Both the position numbers and the translations under genes were made by a program. Below the pieces are notes generated by a model. That model made no database searches, had not been told where the DNA came from, and was given only the letters and a program-made list of their open reading frames with translations. A stretch of 64,000 nucleotides of DNA, from contig NZ_CP121110.1 of the NCBI RefSeq assembly GCF_029625315.1, positions 3,605,001 through 3,669,000 of the forward strand, read 5' to 3'. This stretch comes from Flavobacterium ginsengisoli (GTDB lineage: Bacteria > Bacteroidota > Bacteroidia > Flavobacteriales > Flavobacteriaceae). Shown here one piece after another: positions 26,502-38,700 of the stretch (position 1 is its first letter; every line of letters begins with the position of its first letter).

Positions 26502-27961
26502 TTCAAAAAATTACTTTATCTTTTTTTAAAGTTTTACTATTATTCAGCATAATCCTTTTTACTGAATCGAATACTTATGCGCAATCATCAATATCTCCGC
26601 AACAACTACCTTTTAAAGATATTTGTGCTGGAGATATTGTTAATGGCGCTAAATACAATGAATATCTAGCAACTTTTTCATATTTAAATTTTGCTTCAAA
26701 TGTTACTTTTTCTGTTCAATTGTCTGATGAGTTTGGTAGTTTTACCAACCCAACAGCTACTACTACTCTTGATGTTATTCAATTATCAGGTACAGAGCAA
26801 ACCATTAAATTCGCAATTCCTACGACACTAAAAGGTTCTAATACTTACAGTTTAAGAATAGTAAGTAGTAACGGAATTAATAGTCCGAGAGCACAAAATT
26901 TTTCAGGGTCATATTCTTTTTCAGTTTTCTATAAAGATTACGTGTCTTCGTTTTTAATAAATCAAAATAGAAATACTGCTACTTTCTGTTCTGGAGGCAG
27001 TTTTACTTTGTCAGTTGATAATCTTACTCCTGAAGTGCCAGAATCATCACCTGCAAACTATTCGAATATTAAATACAAATGGTACAAGGATGATGTTCTA
27101 ATTTCAGGTCAAAATTCGTCTTCTTTAGTAGTAAATGCTGCAGGCGTTTATTATGCAGAACTTGATTATGGCCAATGTTCGAATGTGAATTTCAGTTCAA
27201 ATAGAGTTACCGTTTCTTCATCATCTTCTGGGTCTGCAATTACAATAAACTCATCTTTAGGAAATCCTTTTTGTGCCAGTGGTTCAGGAACGATTTTAAC
27301 TGCTACATCTGGTAACAGCTATCAATGGAAAAAAGATGGTGCAGCCATAGCAGGAGCTACTAATCGTACTTATAGCACTAACGAGTCTGGTGTTTATTCT
27401 GTAGACGTAGATTTTGGCGGTTGTATAGCAACAGGAAGCATCGATTTGAAAAGCAATAGTTTCAACGCAAGTATTGACGCTCAAGACGGATATAAATTAA
27501 ATGAAGGCGAGACTATAACAGTCACTATAACTACAGACGCAACAAATCCGACTTATGAGTGGTATTTGAACGGCAACTTAATTCCTAATGAAACATCGCC
27601 ATCATATGTGGTAGCTGTTAAAGGTATTTATAAAGCAAAAATTGCTCAGGCATCTGGCTGTGTTGCTAGTAAAGAATTTTCATTCAAAATAAATGGTGAT
27701 TCTGCATCATCAAGCGTTATTCCGAACATTATTAAGTTAAGCGGAATGAATCCTTATTGGAATATTCCAGATGAGTATAAAAATGCAAATACAAAGGTAA
27801 TGATCATTAGTTCAAACGGAGAGATGGTTTTGGATGTCGTGAATTACCAAGGCGATTGGCCTCAAAACAATATAGATTTTAAGAATGTAAATCCCGTTTA
27901 TTACTATGTCATTCAATCCGACACAGGTGAAAAAAAAGGATCAATAACTGTTATAAAATAA
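26498..27961 (+). CDS. sprC: Gliding motility protein SprC
   Basis: A 487-residue exported protein: signal peptide (FFKVLLLFSIILFTESNTYAQ), a beta-rich N-terminal domain, two or three Ig-like repeats (YKWYKDDVLISGQNSSSLVV; YQWKKDGAAIAGATNRTYS; YEWYLNGNLIPNETSPSY), and a C-terminal domain (MNPYWNIPDEYKNANTKVMI...GSITVIK) like type IX secretion C-terminal signals. The name rests on its position directly before sprD-sprB-sprF and its size; in F. johnsoniae, loss of sprC impairs surface spreading. The ATGA overlap with the previous gene and a 1-bp gap to sprD imply one transcript. Confidence 0.82.
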   Translation: MIQKITLSFFKVLLLFSIILFTESNTYAQSSISPQQLPFKDICAGDIVNGAKYNEYLATFSYLNFASNVTFSVQLSDEFGSFTNPTATTTLDVIQLSGTEQTIKFAIPTTLKGSNTYSLRIVSSNGINSPRAQNFSGSYSFSVFYKDYVSSFLINQNRNTATFCSGGSFTLSVDNLTPEVPESSPANYSNIKYKWYKDDVLISGQNSSSLVVNAAGVYYAELDYGQCSNVNFSSNRVTVSSSSSGSAITINSSLGNPFCASGSGTILTATSGNSYQWKKDGAAIAGATNRTYSTNESGVYSVDVDFGGCIATGSIDLKSNSFNASIDAQDGYKLNEGETITVTITTDATNPTYEWYLNGNLIPNETSPSYVVAVKGIYKAKIAQASGCVASKEFSFKINGDSASSSVIPNIIKLSGMNPYWNIPDEYKNANTKVMIISSNGEMVLDVVNYQGDWPQNNIDFKNVNPVYYYVIQSDTGEKKGSITVIK

Positions 27962-27962
27962 T

Positions 27963-30900
27963 ATGAAGAAACTTTTACTATTCATCACTTTATTTTACGG
28001 TTTATCAAATGTACTCTATTCTCAAAGCGCTAGCGAGGATGGAGTTGTTTCGTTTTCATTACCTATCAGAAATTCTTTAAAGTTTAATAGATATATAATT
28101 AACCCAACATTCAGCTTTGTTAGAGAATCAAATCCATATGTAAGTTTCTATAACAAAAGGCAATGGGTTCAATTTGAGAATAACCCACAAACTTATTTTG
28201 CTACTTATTCAGGACGTTTTAGAGAAAACGAAGCATTTGCTGTTGGTCTATTTCAACAAAATTATGGTCTTATGACTGTTTTTGGAGGAATTGCCAATTT
28301 CGCTCATAATATCGTTCTGGAAGAAGATAGTAATTTGACTTTTGGTTTAAATGCGGGAATTTATCAAAGCGGTCTTAATACAGGAAAAATTATATCAGAT
28401 GATTCAAGTATTCTAACTGGAGATTTTCCAAAAAGTACGCTTTTAACGGTAAATCCAGGGATTAACTATGGTACTACTTTTTTTGATTTCGGAGTAGCGA
28501 TTAACAATTTAGTGCTTTACAATTTTGGATCAGGAATGGTAAAAGAAGATCCAGAAAGAGCGATTCAATTGCACGCCATGTACACGGGATACATTGACAG
28601 TTATGGTTTTTTTGACAGAAGTAAATTTTCTGGAATTGTTAGAACAGAAATTAAAAAAGATAAAACAGTTATTTCAGGTCTAGGAATGTTAGCACTTCAG
28701 CAAGGAGTTTGGGCACAATTAGGCTATAATACATTGTATGGAGTTTCTGCAGGACTTGGGGTTAATATTTCTCCAAGTATTGCTATTGAATACAATTACG
28801 AAAGAGGAATGGGCAATTTCTCTAATTTGGGCGGTTCTCATGAATTTGCTATTGCTTACAAATTCAAAAATAGAAATTACTATTACGGAGATGACGATGA
28901 GGGTTCTCTAATTGATCCTTCAAAACCAAAACCAGTTCCAGCTAAACCAAAATCTCAAGCAACTCAAGTTAATAGAACTGAAATTGCTGAAAAGAACAGA
29001 TTAGTTGCTGAAGAAAAAGCAAAAGCCGATGCAGAAGCAAAACAAGCAAGATTGGCAGCAGCCGAGAAAGTTAGAGTAGATGCTGAAGTCTGCAGCAAAA
29101 GCAAAATTAGAAGCAGACAATAAAGCTAAAGCAGATGCTGAAGCTGTTAAAATAAGATTAGTCTGCTGAGGCAAAAGCAAAAGCCGATGCTGCAGCTGCT
29201 GCGAGAGCACAAACTGTAACGGCAAACAGAGCCGTTGCTACAACACAAAAAACACAAGCTCAATTGGCTGCTGATAAAGCAAGAGCTGATGCAGAAGAGC
29301 GCAGATTAAAATTAGCCGCAGATAACAAAGCGAGAGTAGATGCTGCGGCAGCTGCGAGAGCACAAGCAGTGGCAAATAAGCCAACAGCAACAGCAGCACA
29401 GAAAACACAAGCTCAGTTAGCTGTCGATAAAGCAAAAGCCGATGCAGAGGCAATGAAGTTAAAATTGGCTGCAGATGCCAAAGCGAAAGCTGATGCAGAA
29501 GCTGCGGCTAAAGCAAAAGCAGAAGCCGCAAAACCAGCTTCGGCACCGCAAAAAACAGTCTGCCCAATTAGCTGCAGATAAAGCACAAGCTGACGCAGAG
29601 GCAATGAAATTGAAATTGGCAGCAGATGCGAAAGCTAAAGCGGATGCAGAAGCAGCTGCGAAAGCAAAAGCAGAAGCCGCAAAAGTGGCAGCTCCAGCGC
29701 CGCAGAAAACAGCCGCACAATTGGCTGCTGACAAAGCAAGAGCTGATGCAGAAGCTGCAGCAAAAGCAAGATTAGCTGCTGCAGAGAAAGTGAAAGCTGA
29801 TGCAGAAGCCGCAAGACAAGCTAGATTGGCCGCAGCAGAAAAAGCTAAGGCTGATGCAGAGGCTGCAAGATTAAAATTAATAGCAGACAATAAAGCGAAA
29901 GCCGATGCTGCAGAAGCAAAACGTAAAGCTGACGCCAAAGCAAAAGCAGAAGCGGCAGACATGCAGTCAATATTAGCGGCAGATGCTAAAGCAAAAGCAG
30001 ATTCAGATGCATTGCAAGCGAGATTAGCGGCAGATGCTAAAGCAAAAGCAGCTGCAGAGGCTAAGACTAAAACGTCTATTGATGCTGCAAATAGAGCTAA
30101 AGCAGCAAGCAGATTTAAAAGCAAAACTTGCTGAGGAAGTCGCTCTTAAAGAAAAAGCATATGCAGATGCAAAAGCAAAAGCAGATGAAGAGGCAAGACA
30201 AGCACTTATAGCCGCAGAAGCAAAAGCAAAAGCTGATGCAGAAGCACTAAAAATAAAACAAGCTGAAGAAGCACGCCAAGCACAATTAGATGCTGAAGCA
30301 AAAGCAAAAGCCGATGCAGAAGCGCTTCAAGCTAAACTTGTTGCAGATGCCAAAGCGAAAGCTGATGCAGAAGCAGCGGCAAAAGCAAAATTAGAAGCTG
30401 AAGCGAAAGCTAAAGCCGATGCAGAAGCAGAAAAAGTGAGATTGGCAGCGGAAGCAAAAGCACAAGCTGATGCAGAAGCTGAGAAGGCAAGATTGGCTGC
30501 AGATGCCAAAGCAAAAGCAGATATGGAGGCTTTACAAGCTAAATTAATTGCTGACGCTAGAGTGAAGGCTGATGCAGAAGCTACAGCAAAAGCAAAAGCT
30601 GAAGCAGAAGCGAAAAAATTACAAGAAGAAGAAGATGCACGTCAAGCGAAATTGGCTGCAGACGCAAAAGCAAAAGCTGATGCAGAAGCAGAGAAAGCAA
30701 GAGTAGCGGCAGAAGCGAAAGCAAAAGCTGACGCTGAAGCAGAAAAAACAAGATTAGCCGCAGAAGCAAAGGCAAAAGCCGATGCAGAAGCATTACAAGC
30801 TAAACAAGTTGCTGAAGAAAAAGCAAGAGTAGAAGAAGAAGCTCGTCAGGCGAAATTAGCGAGCAGATGCGAAAGCAAAAGCTGATGCTGAAGCAGAGAA

Positions 30901-32584
30901 AGCTAGATTGGCGGCAGAAGCATTACAAGCTAAACAAGTTGCTGAAGAAAAAGCTAGAGTGGAAGAAGAAGCTCGTCAAGCGAAATTAGCAGCAGATGCG
31001 AAAGCAAAAGCTGATGCTGAAGCAGAGAAAGCTAGATTGGCGGCAGAAGCAAAAGCAAAAGCCGATGCAGAAGCATTACAAGCTAAACAAGTTGCAGAGG
31101 AAAAAGCTAGAGTGGAAGAAGAAGCTCGTCAGGCGAAATTAGCGAGCAGATGCGAAAGCAAAAGCTGATGCAGAAGCCCTTCAAGCGAAACTTGCCGCAG
31201 ACGCGAAAGCAAAAGCAGATATGGAAGCTCTTCAAGCAAAATTATTAGCTGATGCAAAAGTAAAAGCCGATGCAGAAGCAACAGCCAAAGCGAAGGCAGA
31301 AGCAGAAGCTAAAAAATTACAAGAAGAGGAAGATGCACGTCAAGCGAAATTGGCAGCAGATGCAAAAGCAAAAGCCGATGCAGAGGCATTAAAAGCACAA
31401 CAAGTTGCTGAAGAAAAAGCTAGAGCAGAAGAACAAACTCGTCAAGCGAAATTAGCGGCAGATGCAAAAGCAAAAGCTGATGCAGAAGCTCTTCAAGCGA
31501 AACTTGCTGCAGACGCCAAAGCAAAAGCAGATATGGAAGCTCTTCAAGCTAAACTTCTAGCGGACGCGAAAGCAAAAGCCGATGCAGAAGCGACAGAAAA
31601 ATTAAAGGCTGAAGAAGAAACTAGGCTGTTAAGAGAAGAAGAGGAGCGTCAGGCAAAATTAGCGAGCAGATAAAGCTAAGGCAGATGCGGCAGCAGCAGC
31701 ACTAGCAGCGAAAGCGAAAGATGATACTGGAAAAGCTATTGAAAACTTGACTCAGTCTGTTGAAAGTACAAGTAAAGTACAAACAGATTTATTAGATCAG
31801 TTTAAAGCAACTGTTGCGAATAAGCAAAAAGACTTGAACGATTTAAAAGAAGAGAACGATTTAAGTGAAAAGGGTATTTATAAAGAGCCAAAACCATTCA
31901 AAAGTGTAGCGGCAGAAAACAGCCAAATTGAAGCATTGAAAGTTCAGATTGCTGATGCAAATGCTAGCATGAAAAATGAGATTGCGAAACTTACAAATCT
32001 TTATAACGATAGGCTTAAAAAGTTCCCTAAAGATGATCCTTTGAATAAAGCTTATCTTGAAAAGATAAACGAATTAAAAGCGGCTCAGTTGAAAATGGAA
32101 AGTGAAGGAGCAGCTTTAATTGCCGACTTAGAGCGTATTAAAACAGGAACTGAAATTGAGCGTAAACGTAGAATTAAACGTGCGAGCTTATGAGAATGAT
32201 GAAGGAAGATATGCACAAGATATTGCCGCTCTTAAACGAATAAAAGAGACAACAAAAGTAAGTAGCACGCCATTAAAAGCAAATGATTTTGATTTTGGTG
32301 AAGAGCAGTCAAATATGCAGATTATTAAAAATATTAAAAACTCTGATAGCGGATATTATTTGATTCTTGCAGTACACAACAGTGTTGAGAAACGAGATGA
32401 GTTTTTAATTAAAGCAGTAGCTGCAGGACTTACAGATGTGAATTTCTTTTATAATGTAACAACAAGTAAGTATTACATCTATTATGAAAAATACGACGGT
32501 TTACAAGAAGCGACAAAGGCATTGGAAGCAAAAGGTAACAAGCCATACAACGGTAGAATGGCTGTCGTAAAAGTCGAGAATTAG
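27963..32584 (+). CDS. sprD: Gliding motility protein SprD: PorP/SprF-like barrel, long Ala/Lys coiled coil, SPOR-like end (frame interrupted eight times)
   Basis: Residues 1-20 are a signal peptide. About 21-310 resemble the PorP/SprF outer-membrane family (RNSLKFNRYIINPTFSFV ... GGSHEFAIAYKFKNRNYY). About 340-1258 are an Ala/Lys/Glu/Asp-rich, TolA-like heptad helix made of imperfect repeats of KAKADAEA. About 1443-1537 resemble a SPOR-like module (SGYYLILAVHNSVEKRDEFL ... YYIYYEKYDGLQEATKAL). The frame breaks at eight places: 29088, 29161, 29558, 30105, 30859, 31142, 31662, 32182. Each is a GCAGC/GCTGC with one extra base. Deleting all eight gives an exact 1538-codon frame (1537 residues). 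The name rests on synteny with F. johnsoniae. Confidence 0.82.
28980..31745 (+). repeat. Coding repeats of the SprD coiled coil
   Basis: DNA-level imperfect repeats of GCAAAAGCNGATGC-type sequence encode KAKADAEA. Longer units recur as well, for example the stretches starting near 30783, 30925 and 31075 (ALQAKQVAEEKARVEEEARQ). Seven of the GCAGC frame breaks fall here. Confidence 0.9.
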
Positions 32585-32594
32585 TAAAAGCACT

Positions 32595-32622
32595 AGTCTC
32601 TCTTAAAATGGGAAGAGAGACT
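32595..32622 (+). promoter_or_regulatory. Hairpin in the sprD-sprB gap
   Basis: AGTCTCTCTT pairs with AAGAGAGACT with an 8-base loop, in a 119-base gap before sprB. Without a T run it is more likely an RNA-processing or stability element than a terminator. Confidence 0.5.
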
Positions 32623-32703
32623 TTGAAATAAATGTTATCAAATACAAATTTTTTTATTCGCTAATGCCCCTTAGAGGATAAACAGAAGTAACAAAAAAAG
32701 ATT

Positions 32704-35700
32704 ATGAGAAAGCCTACTAACCTAAGATTGATTTTATTGACTTTGTTTTTATTGCAAAGTTATCTAATGCTTGGACAAAATCATGTGCCTTTTGCACCAA
32801 GGTTTGACACAAGTATTAGAGGAGATATGATGCTTATTGGTAATAATATTGTTAATAGAGATAACAATAAAACGAATGAGCGCCCAAATGATGCTTTTAC
32901 AGGAAAGACGGATAATAACTCGGAGAACATGCAATACATTGATGTTGATAATGATCCCGATACCTTTAGTTCGAGTTCTGCGACTTTAAAAGTGCCAGAT
33001 GCCAGTAGAGCATGTTACAATATTGTGTATGCAGGATTGTATTGGTCTGGTATTTATACACAGGGCTCTTTAGATAGTAAAGCAGTAAAGCGAAGTGATT
33101 TAGGCAATATAAAGTTTAAGCTACCTGAGGAAACAGCTTATAATAATATTACAGGAACTTTAATTTACGATTATTATAATAATAATCCAAAAACAACAAA
33201 TGGTGACCAAATACCATATGCTTATTATGCTAATGTAACACAACTTTTAAAAGATTCAAAAAATCCTGAAGGAGAATATACAGCGGCAAATATCAATTCT
33301 GCTCGAGGTAATTTGAGTAATGGAGGATATGCAGCAGGATGGTCATTATTTGTTATTTACGAAGATCCAAACTCAAGTGCAAAATATATTACTGCTTATG
33401 ACGGTTTTAGCTGGATTAAAGCTGGTGGAGCCGATTTGACGTATGGTATATCAGGTTTTAAAACGATTCCAACAGGGAATGTAAAAGTAAAATTAGCTTT
33501 TGCAGCTTTAGAAGGAGATAAAAATACGTCGGGAGATACTTATTCTATAAATGGTACACAGGTTTATACTACAGAGCGTGCAACAAACAATTTCTTTTGT
33601 AGTGTAATTAATGATCTTTCGGGAATTAATCCTAATAGAAAGCCAGCCAGTACAAATACACTTGGTTTTGATGCGGGTATTATTGAATTGAATAATGCCA
33701 AAAATGCTATTATTAAAAATGGTGATACTAAAGCTAATTTAAAATTAACGACCAGTGGAGATGGTTATGGTGTTTATTTTAATGCTTTTAACGTCGAGGT
33801 TATCGCTCCTCAAATTGCGCTGACAAAAATTGTAAAAGACACAGACGGGAAGAATATCGGAGGACAGAATGTAACTCTTGGTCAGCAATTGGTCTATGAA
33901 ATTACGATTCAAAATAAAGGTAATGATGATGCAACTTCATTAGTTATTACTGACCAGTTGCCAATAAACGTTATATTTAATCAAAAAGATGATTTGCTTC
34001 CTTTACCAGATGGAATTATAGTTAAAACACCTTATGACCCTGTTACAAGAAAAATTGTTTTTGAGGTAACAGATCCTAAATTAATAACAAAGAATAGTCC
34101 TACTGTAAGTAAAATCTCTTTTAAAGTTCAAGTAGTTCCTGATTGTCATTCACTAAGCGAGGCTTGCTCTAACAGTATCGACAACCAAGCTTTTGCTACT
34201 TATAAAGGGAAGGAAAATACCAGCTTTTCAATCGATGAAACAGCTCCTCAAGGAAGTGTTAATTCAACTGATGGATGTGCTGTAACACCAAAAGCCACAA
34301 ACTTTTTAGTAGGAGTAGATGGTTGTGAATATACTGAAAATGTAACCCTATGTACAGATACTGTAGATCTTATTCCTGCAAAAGGATATGATAAGTACAC
34401 ATGGTATAGTGATGCTAAAATGACCAATAAAATTGGTGAAGGTAGTCCATTTACTGTGAGTAAAGAAGGAACATATTATGTGTATAACTTGGCTCAAGCA
34501 CCATGTAGATCTATTTCTCAATCTTTTGTTGTAACTCGTTTTAAAAGTACAAGCAAAAACCCGGTGTTAGATTTCGCAAGTGAAACAGTAATTTGTGCCG
34601 ATACCGGTCAACCATTTCCAAACATTTATTTGTGTGGTGGTAACGATAAAAAAGAAATAAAAACAACTATCACGGATGCTTCCAATATAGTATGGGAACG
34701 TTTTGTTGAAGGCAGCTGTACGGTGTCAACAGGTAAAAACTGTCCAAACGAATCATTGACAAGTACAGGAAATCCGAATGAATTTTGTAAATGGGAGCAA
34801 GTAGAATCAGGGCCTGATTATACTGCAGATGCAAAAGGAAGATATAGATTGACAGTTACCTATAAAGGTGGAGTTTGTTTCAATCGTTTTTATTTTGATG
34901 TTTATCAAAACCCATTAACTCCAACAGAAAAGCATAAAGATATTATTTGTTCAAGTAATGGTAGTATTACTGTTGAAGGTGTTCCAGCTGGATATGAGTA
35001 TGCCATCAGCAAGGATCCTAATGGACCTATAGGAGCATACCAGTCAAGTAATATATTCCCAATTGCTACTGAAGGTTCTTATACTGTCCATGTTAAACAA
35101 ACTAATGTAACTACGTTTCCATGTGATTTTGTAGTTAAAAATATTCTTATTAGAAAAACAGATGTTGATGTTAAGACAGTAATAACACAACCTCTTTGTG
35201 CAGGTAGTAAAGGTAAAGTAGAAGTTGCGGCAAATAATTCGAATCCAAATTACACTTTTGTTATTAAACAAGGTAATGCAACAGTTCAGACTATTGGGCC
35301 AGTTTCTAGTAATAAAGCTATATTCGATTTACTTGCAGGAGATTATACACTTACTGTAACAACATCTGATGGTTGTACCAGTATAAGCGATGTAAAAATA
35401 GTTGCACCAGATCCGCTTACTGCAACTTATGACGTAAAATCACTAACGGCATGTTCAGATGGAGAGATTACAGTAAATCCTAAAGGAGGTACAGCACCTT
35501 ATTCTTACTCTATAAATGGTCAACCGTTTGTTTCTGAAAATAAGATTACTGTAAAAAATCCAGGCGGTAGCTACAGTATTAGTGTTGTAGACAGTAATGA
35601 TTGTGAATATATAATTCCGACATTTTCAGTAAATCCTATTGCTAAACCAACAGTTACTATAAATTCGAAAAATGTAAGTTGTTACAATACTAAAGAAGGA

Positions 35701-38700
35701 GAAATTTCAATTTCAGTTTCTCCTGCAGATTCTGGCTATACCGTTTCTTATAGTGTTGCTGGAGTTGCTGGTGATGCATATACAACTTTACCAACAACGG
35801 GCTTAGCTGTAGGAGATTATAAGGTTACAGTAAAATATACAATAGGCGGAGTAGATTGTACTGACCCAGAAAAAGTTATTAAAATTACAGGACCTGCATC
35901 TACGCTAAGTGCTTCTGCAGGTGTTGCTGAATTATCAGGTTGTGGACCGATAGGGAATACTAAACAAGGAATGGTTAGAATTACCAATCCTCAGGGAGGT
36001 GTGCCTTTTCCTGCACCAAATTTATACCGCTATAGTTTTGACGGAGGAAATACTTATATTACAGATAATTTCGCCTACATAAACCCAAGTACATCTCCAA
36101 TTACATTATATATTAAAGATGCTTGCTGGGTGTATTTTCCCAATGTCAGGTATAATGTTAGACGAAAAACCTGCTGATCCTATATTTAGTGATCCTGTTT
36201 TAACTTATAATTGTAAAGGAGAAGGTACAGCTACAGTAACGGTTAATGCTGATGCAAGTCCAAATTATAACTATTCTTACTATTTAGGTAAACCAGATCC
36301 GGCAAACCCTTCTAATTACATTTATACTTTAAATACAAATACTCCAGCTAATATTTTTAAAGATATTCCTGTTGGAGATTATAAAATTAAAGTAGAGTAC
36401 AATTTAGTAGCAGTTGCTACTTATAGTAATTTATTAATAGAAGATTTTGGTAATGGTCCACCAACGACTACTACTGGTATTGCTGATGAATTTACAAATC
36501 CACCATATAAAGGATATTGCTTTAATGATCAAAGAACAGTTGGTCCATTCCCTTGTGGAACACGATCTGTTGAAGATAACCAATATTCTGTAGCTAGTTT
36601 CTTCTGGAGAAATGATACATCTTGGTTTCCATTTAAAGACCATACAACAAACCCAAATAATTTACCGAATACAGGTAGAGAAGATGGAAGATATTTATTA
36701 GTAAATATTGGAAAAGAAGCTGGACCATATGGTAGATTATACAGAAAACCTATTATTGATGTAATACCAAACCAACCTGTTATTGTCGATCTTTATATTG
36801 GTAATTTATTGAATTACGGTAAAAGCGGATATGCACCAGAACTAAGATTCGAATTAGTAAATGGAGCGGGTCAGGTTGTGGCTACTCAAAATACAGGTAA
36901 AATTGCCGAGGGTGCATATGACCCTAATAGAACAAAGTGGGTTAAAATCTCTTTATCTTTAAACCCAGGTAATTACACAAATTTAGATTTCGTTATTCGT
37001 TCAGGAAGCCAAGAATATGATGGAAACGATTTAGTAATCGATGATATCTGGGTACGCCAGTTACCAAAATCATGTTTGCAGGACAAAACTTTAACTCTTA
37101 AAGTTCCAAGTGGACAAGGATTTTCTGCAGAAGTTACAAATCTAAACGGAGTTTTATGTAAAGGAGACGCAAACGGTACCTTCAGTATTGTTGCTAAAAA
37201 CTTTGACACAGATAAAGGATTTTATTATACATTAAACGGAGGGGCTACAAATCCTACTTGGGTCAATTCGAAAGTTTCGCCTGTTAATTTTACAGATAAA
37301 GCTGCAGGAAGTTATGATATTAGAGTTCGTTATGATAATAATGCTTGCCTCTTGTAACTTTACTATTCCAACGGTTGTTAAAACTCCAGATGCATTTGTT
37401 GTAGATGCTAGTGCTGGAACAGCAACTTGTAAAGTTGGTGCTACTGTAACAGCAACTGCTGTTGGAGGTACGCCAGATTATACTATTACAATTAAAGATA
37501 AAAACTCTGCATTTACTAAGACGTTCCCTAGCAGTTTAATTCTAACGGATATTCCTCCAGGAACTTATACAGTTTCAGGAAAAGACGCTAACGGATGTTT
37601 AGATGCAAAAGATACAGATTTAATTATTGGTACTCCTCAAAAGCCGACTGCTGAGATAGTTCCAAACTCTGGATTATGTTTTGATAATACTAACGCTAAA
37701 ATTACCGTTAAAGTAAGCGGAGGTGTTGGACCTTACAGCTATCAGGTAAGTACAGACGGAGGTAAAACATACAGTGATCCAAGTCCAACTTTTAACGGCC
37801 CTACATTTACTTATACAGCAACAGCTGTTGGAACGTATGATTTCTTAATTTCTGACTTTAATAATTGTGAGGCTATAGCAATAAGTCAAACTATTAATAA
37901 AGCGATCACAGCGAAAGCTGATATTAGTGTTCCATTATCTTGTAAAACAGGTACTGCTGCAAATGCTACTATAGATGTTACTATAGATGGCGGAACATCA
38001 CCTTATACTTATACTGTTACAAATAAAGGAACAGGTGCGGTACTAGTAAATAATGGTACTACTGCTGGTCCAACATTCTCTTATTCTGCTACAACAGCTG
38101 CGACTTATGTATTTGCTATTAAAGACAAAAACGGTTGTCCTATTACTGTAGAAAAAGAAGTGCTTGCTAAAGTTCCGGTTACGGCTACTCACGCTGTAAA
38201 TCCAGTTACATGTTTTGGAAAAGCAGATGGTTATATTGATATTACGCCACAAAATGGTGTTGCACCATTTAAGATCCAATTTAATGGTACAGGAGCTTTT
38301 ACAACAGTAACAACATCACCTGTTCGTTACGGTTCATTAGCAGGTTCTGTTGGTGCCGGTACTAAATATACTTATATTGTTGAAGATGCCTTAGGATGTC
38401 AACAACAATATACATTCTATGTAATCCAACCAGCTGCTGTTACACTTACAGTTTCTATTACAACGCCTTATAATTGTACCACTAATGCGGCTACTATTAC
38501 AGCAAGCGCAGGTAACGGAAACGGTGGCTTTACTTATGTATTAAAAAATACAACTACTGGTGCAACTATAGAAACTAACACTACTGGTGTATTTAATAAT
38601 TTAACTATTGCAGGAACTTACGAAGTAACAGCAACAGATAGTAAATCATGTCCAATAACAAAAGTTGCTGGAACTATTAATGCGTTGAATCCTCCAAAAG

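Noticed and set aside
28980..31745. Several minus-strand Ala-rich or Leu-rich ORFs
   Set aside because: These are shadows of the low-complexity SprD coding repeats on the other strand.
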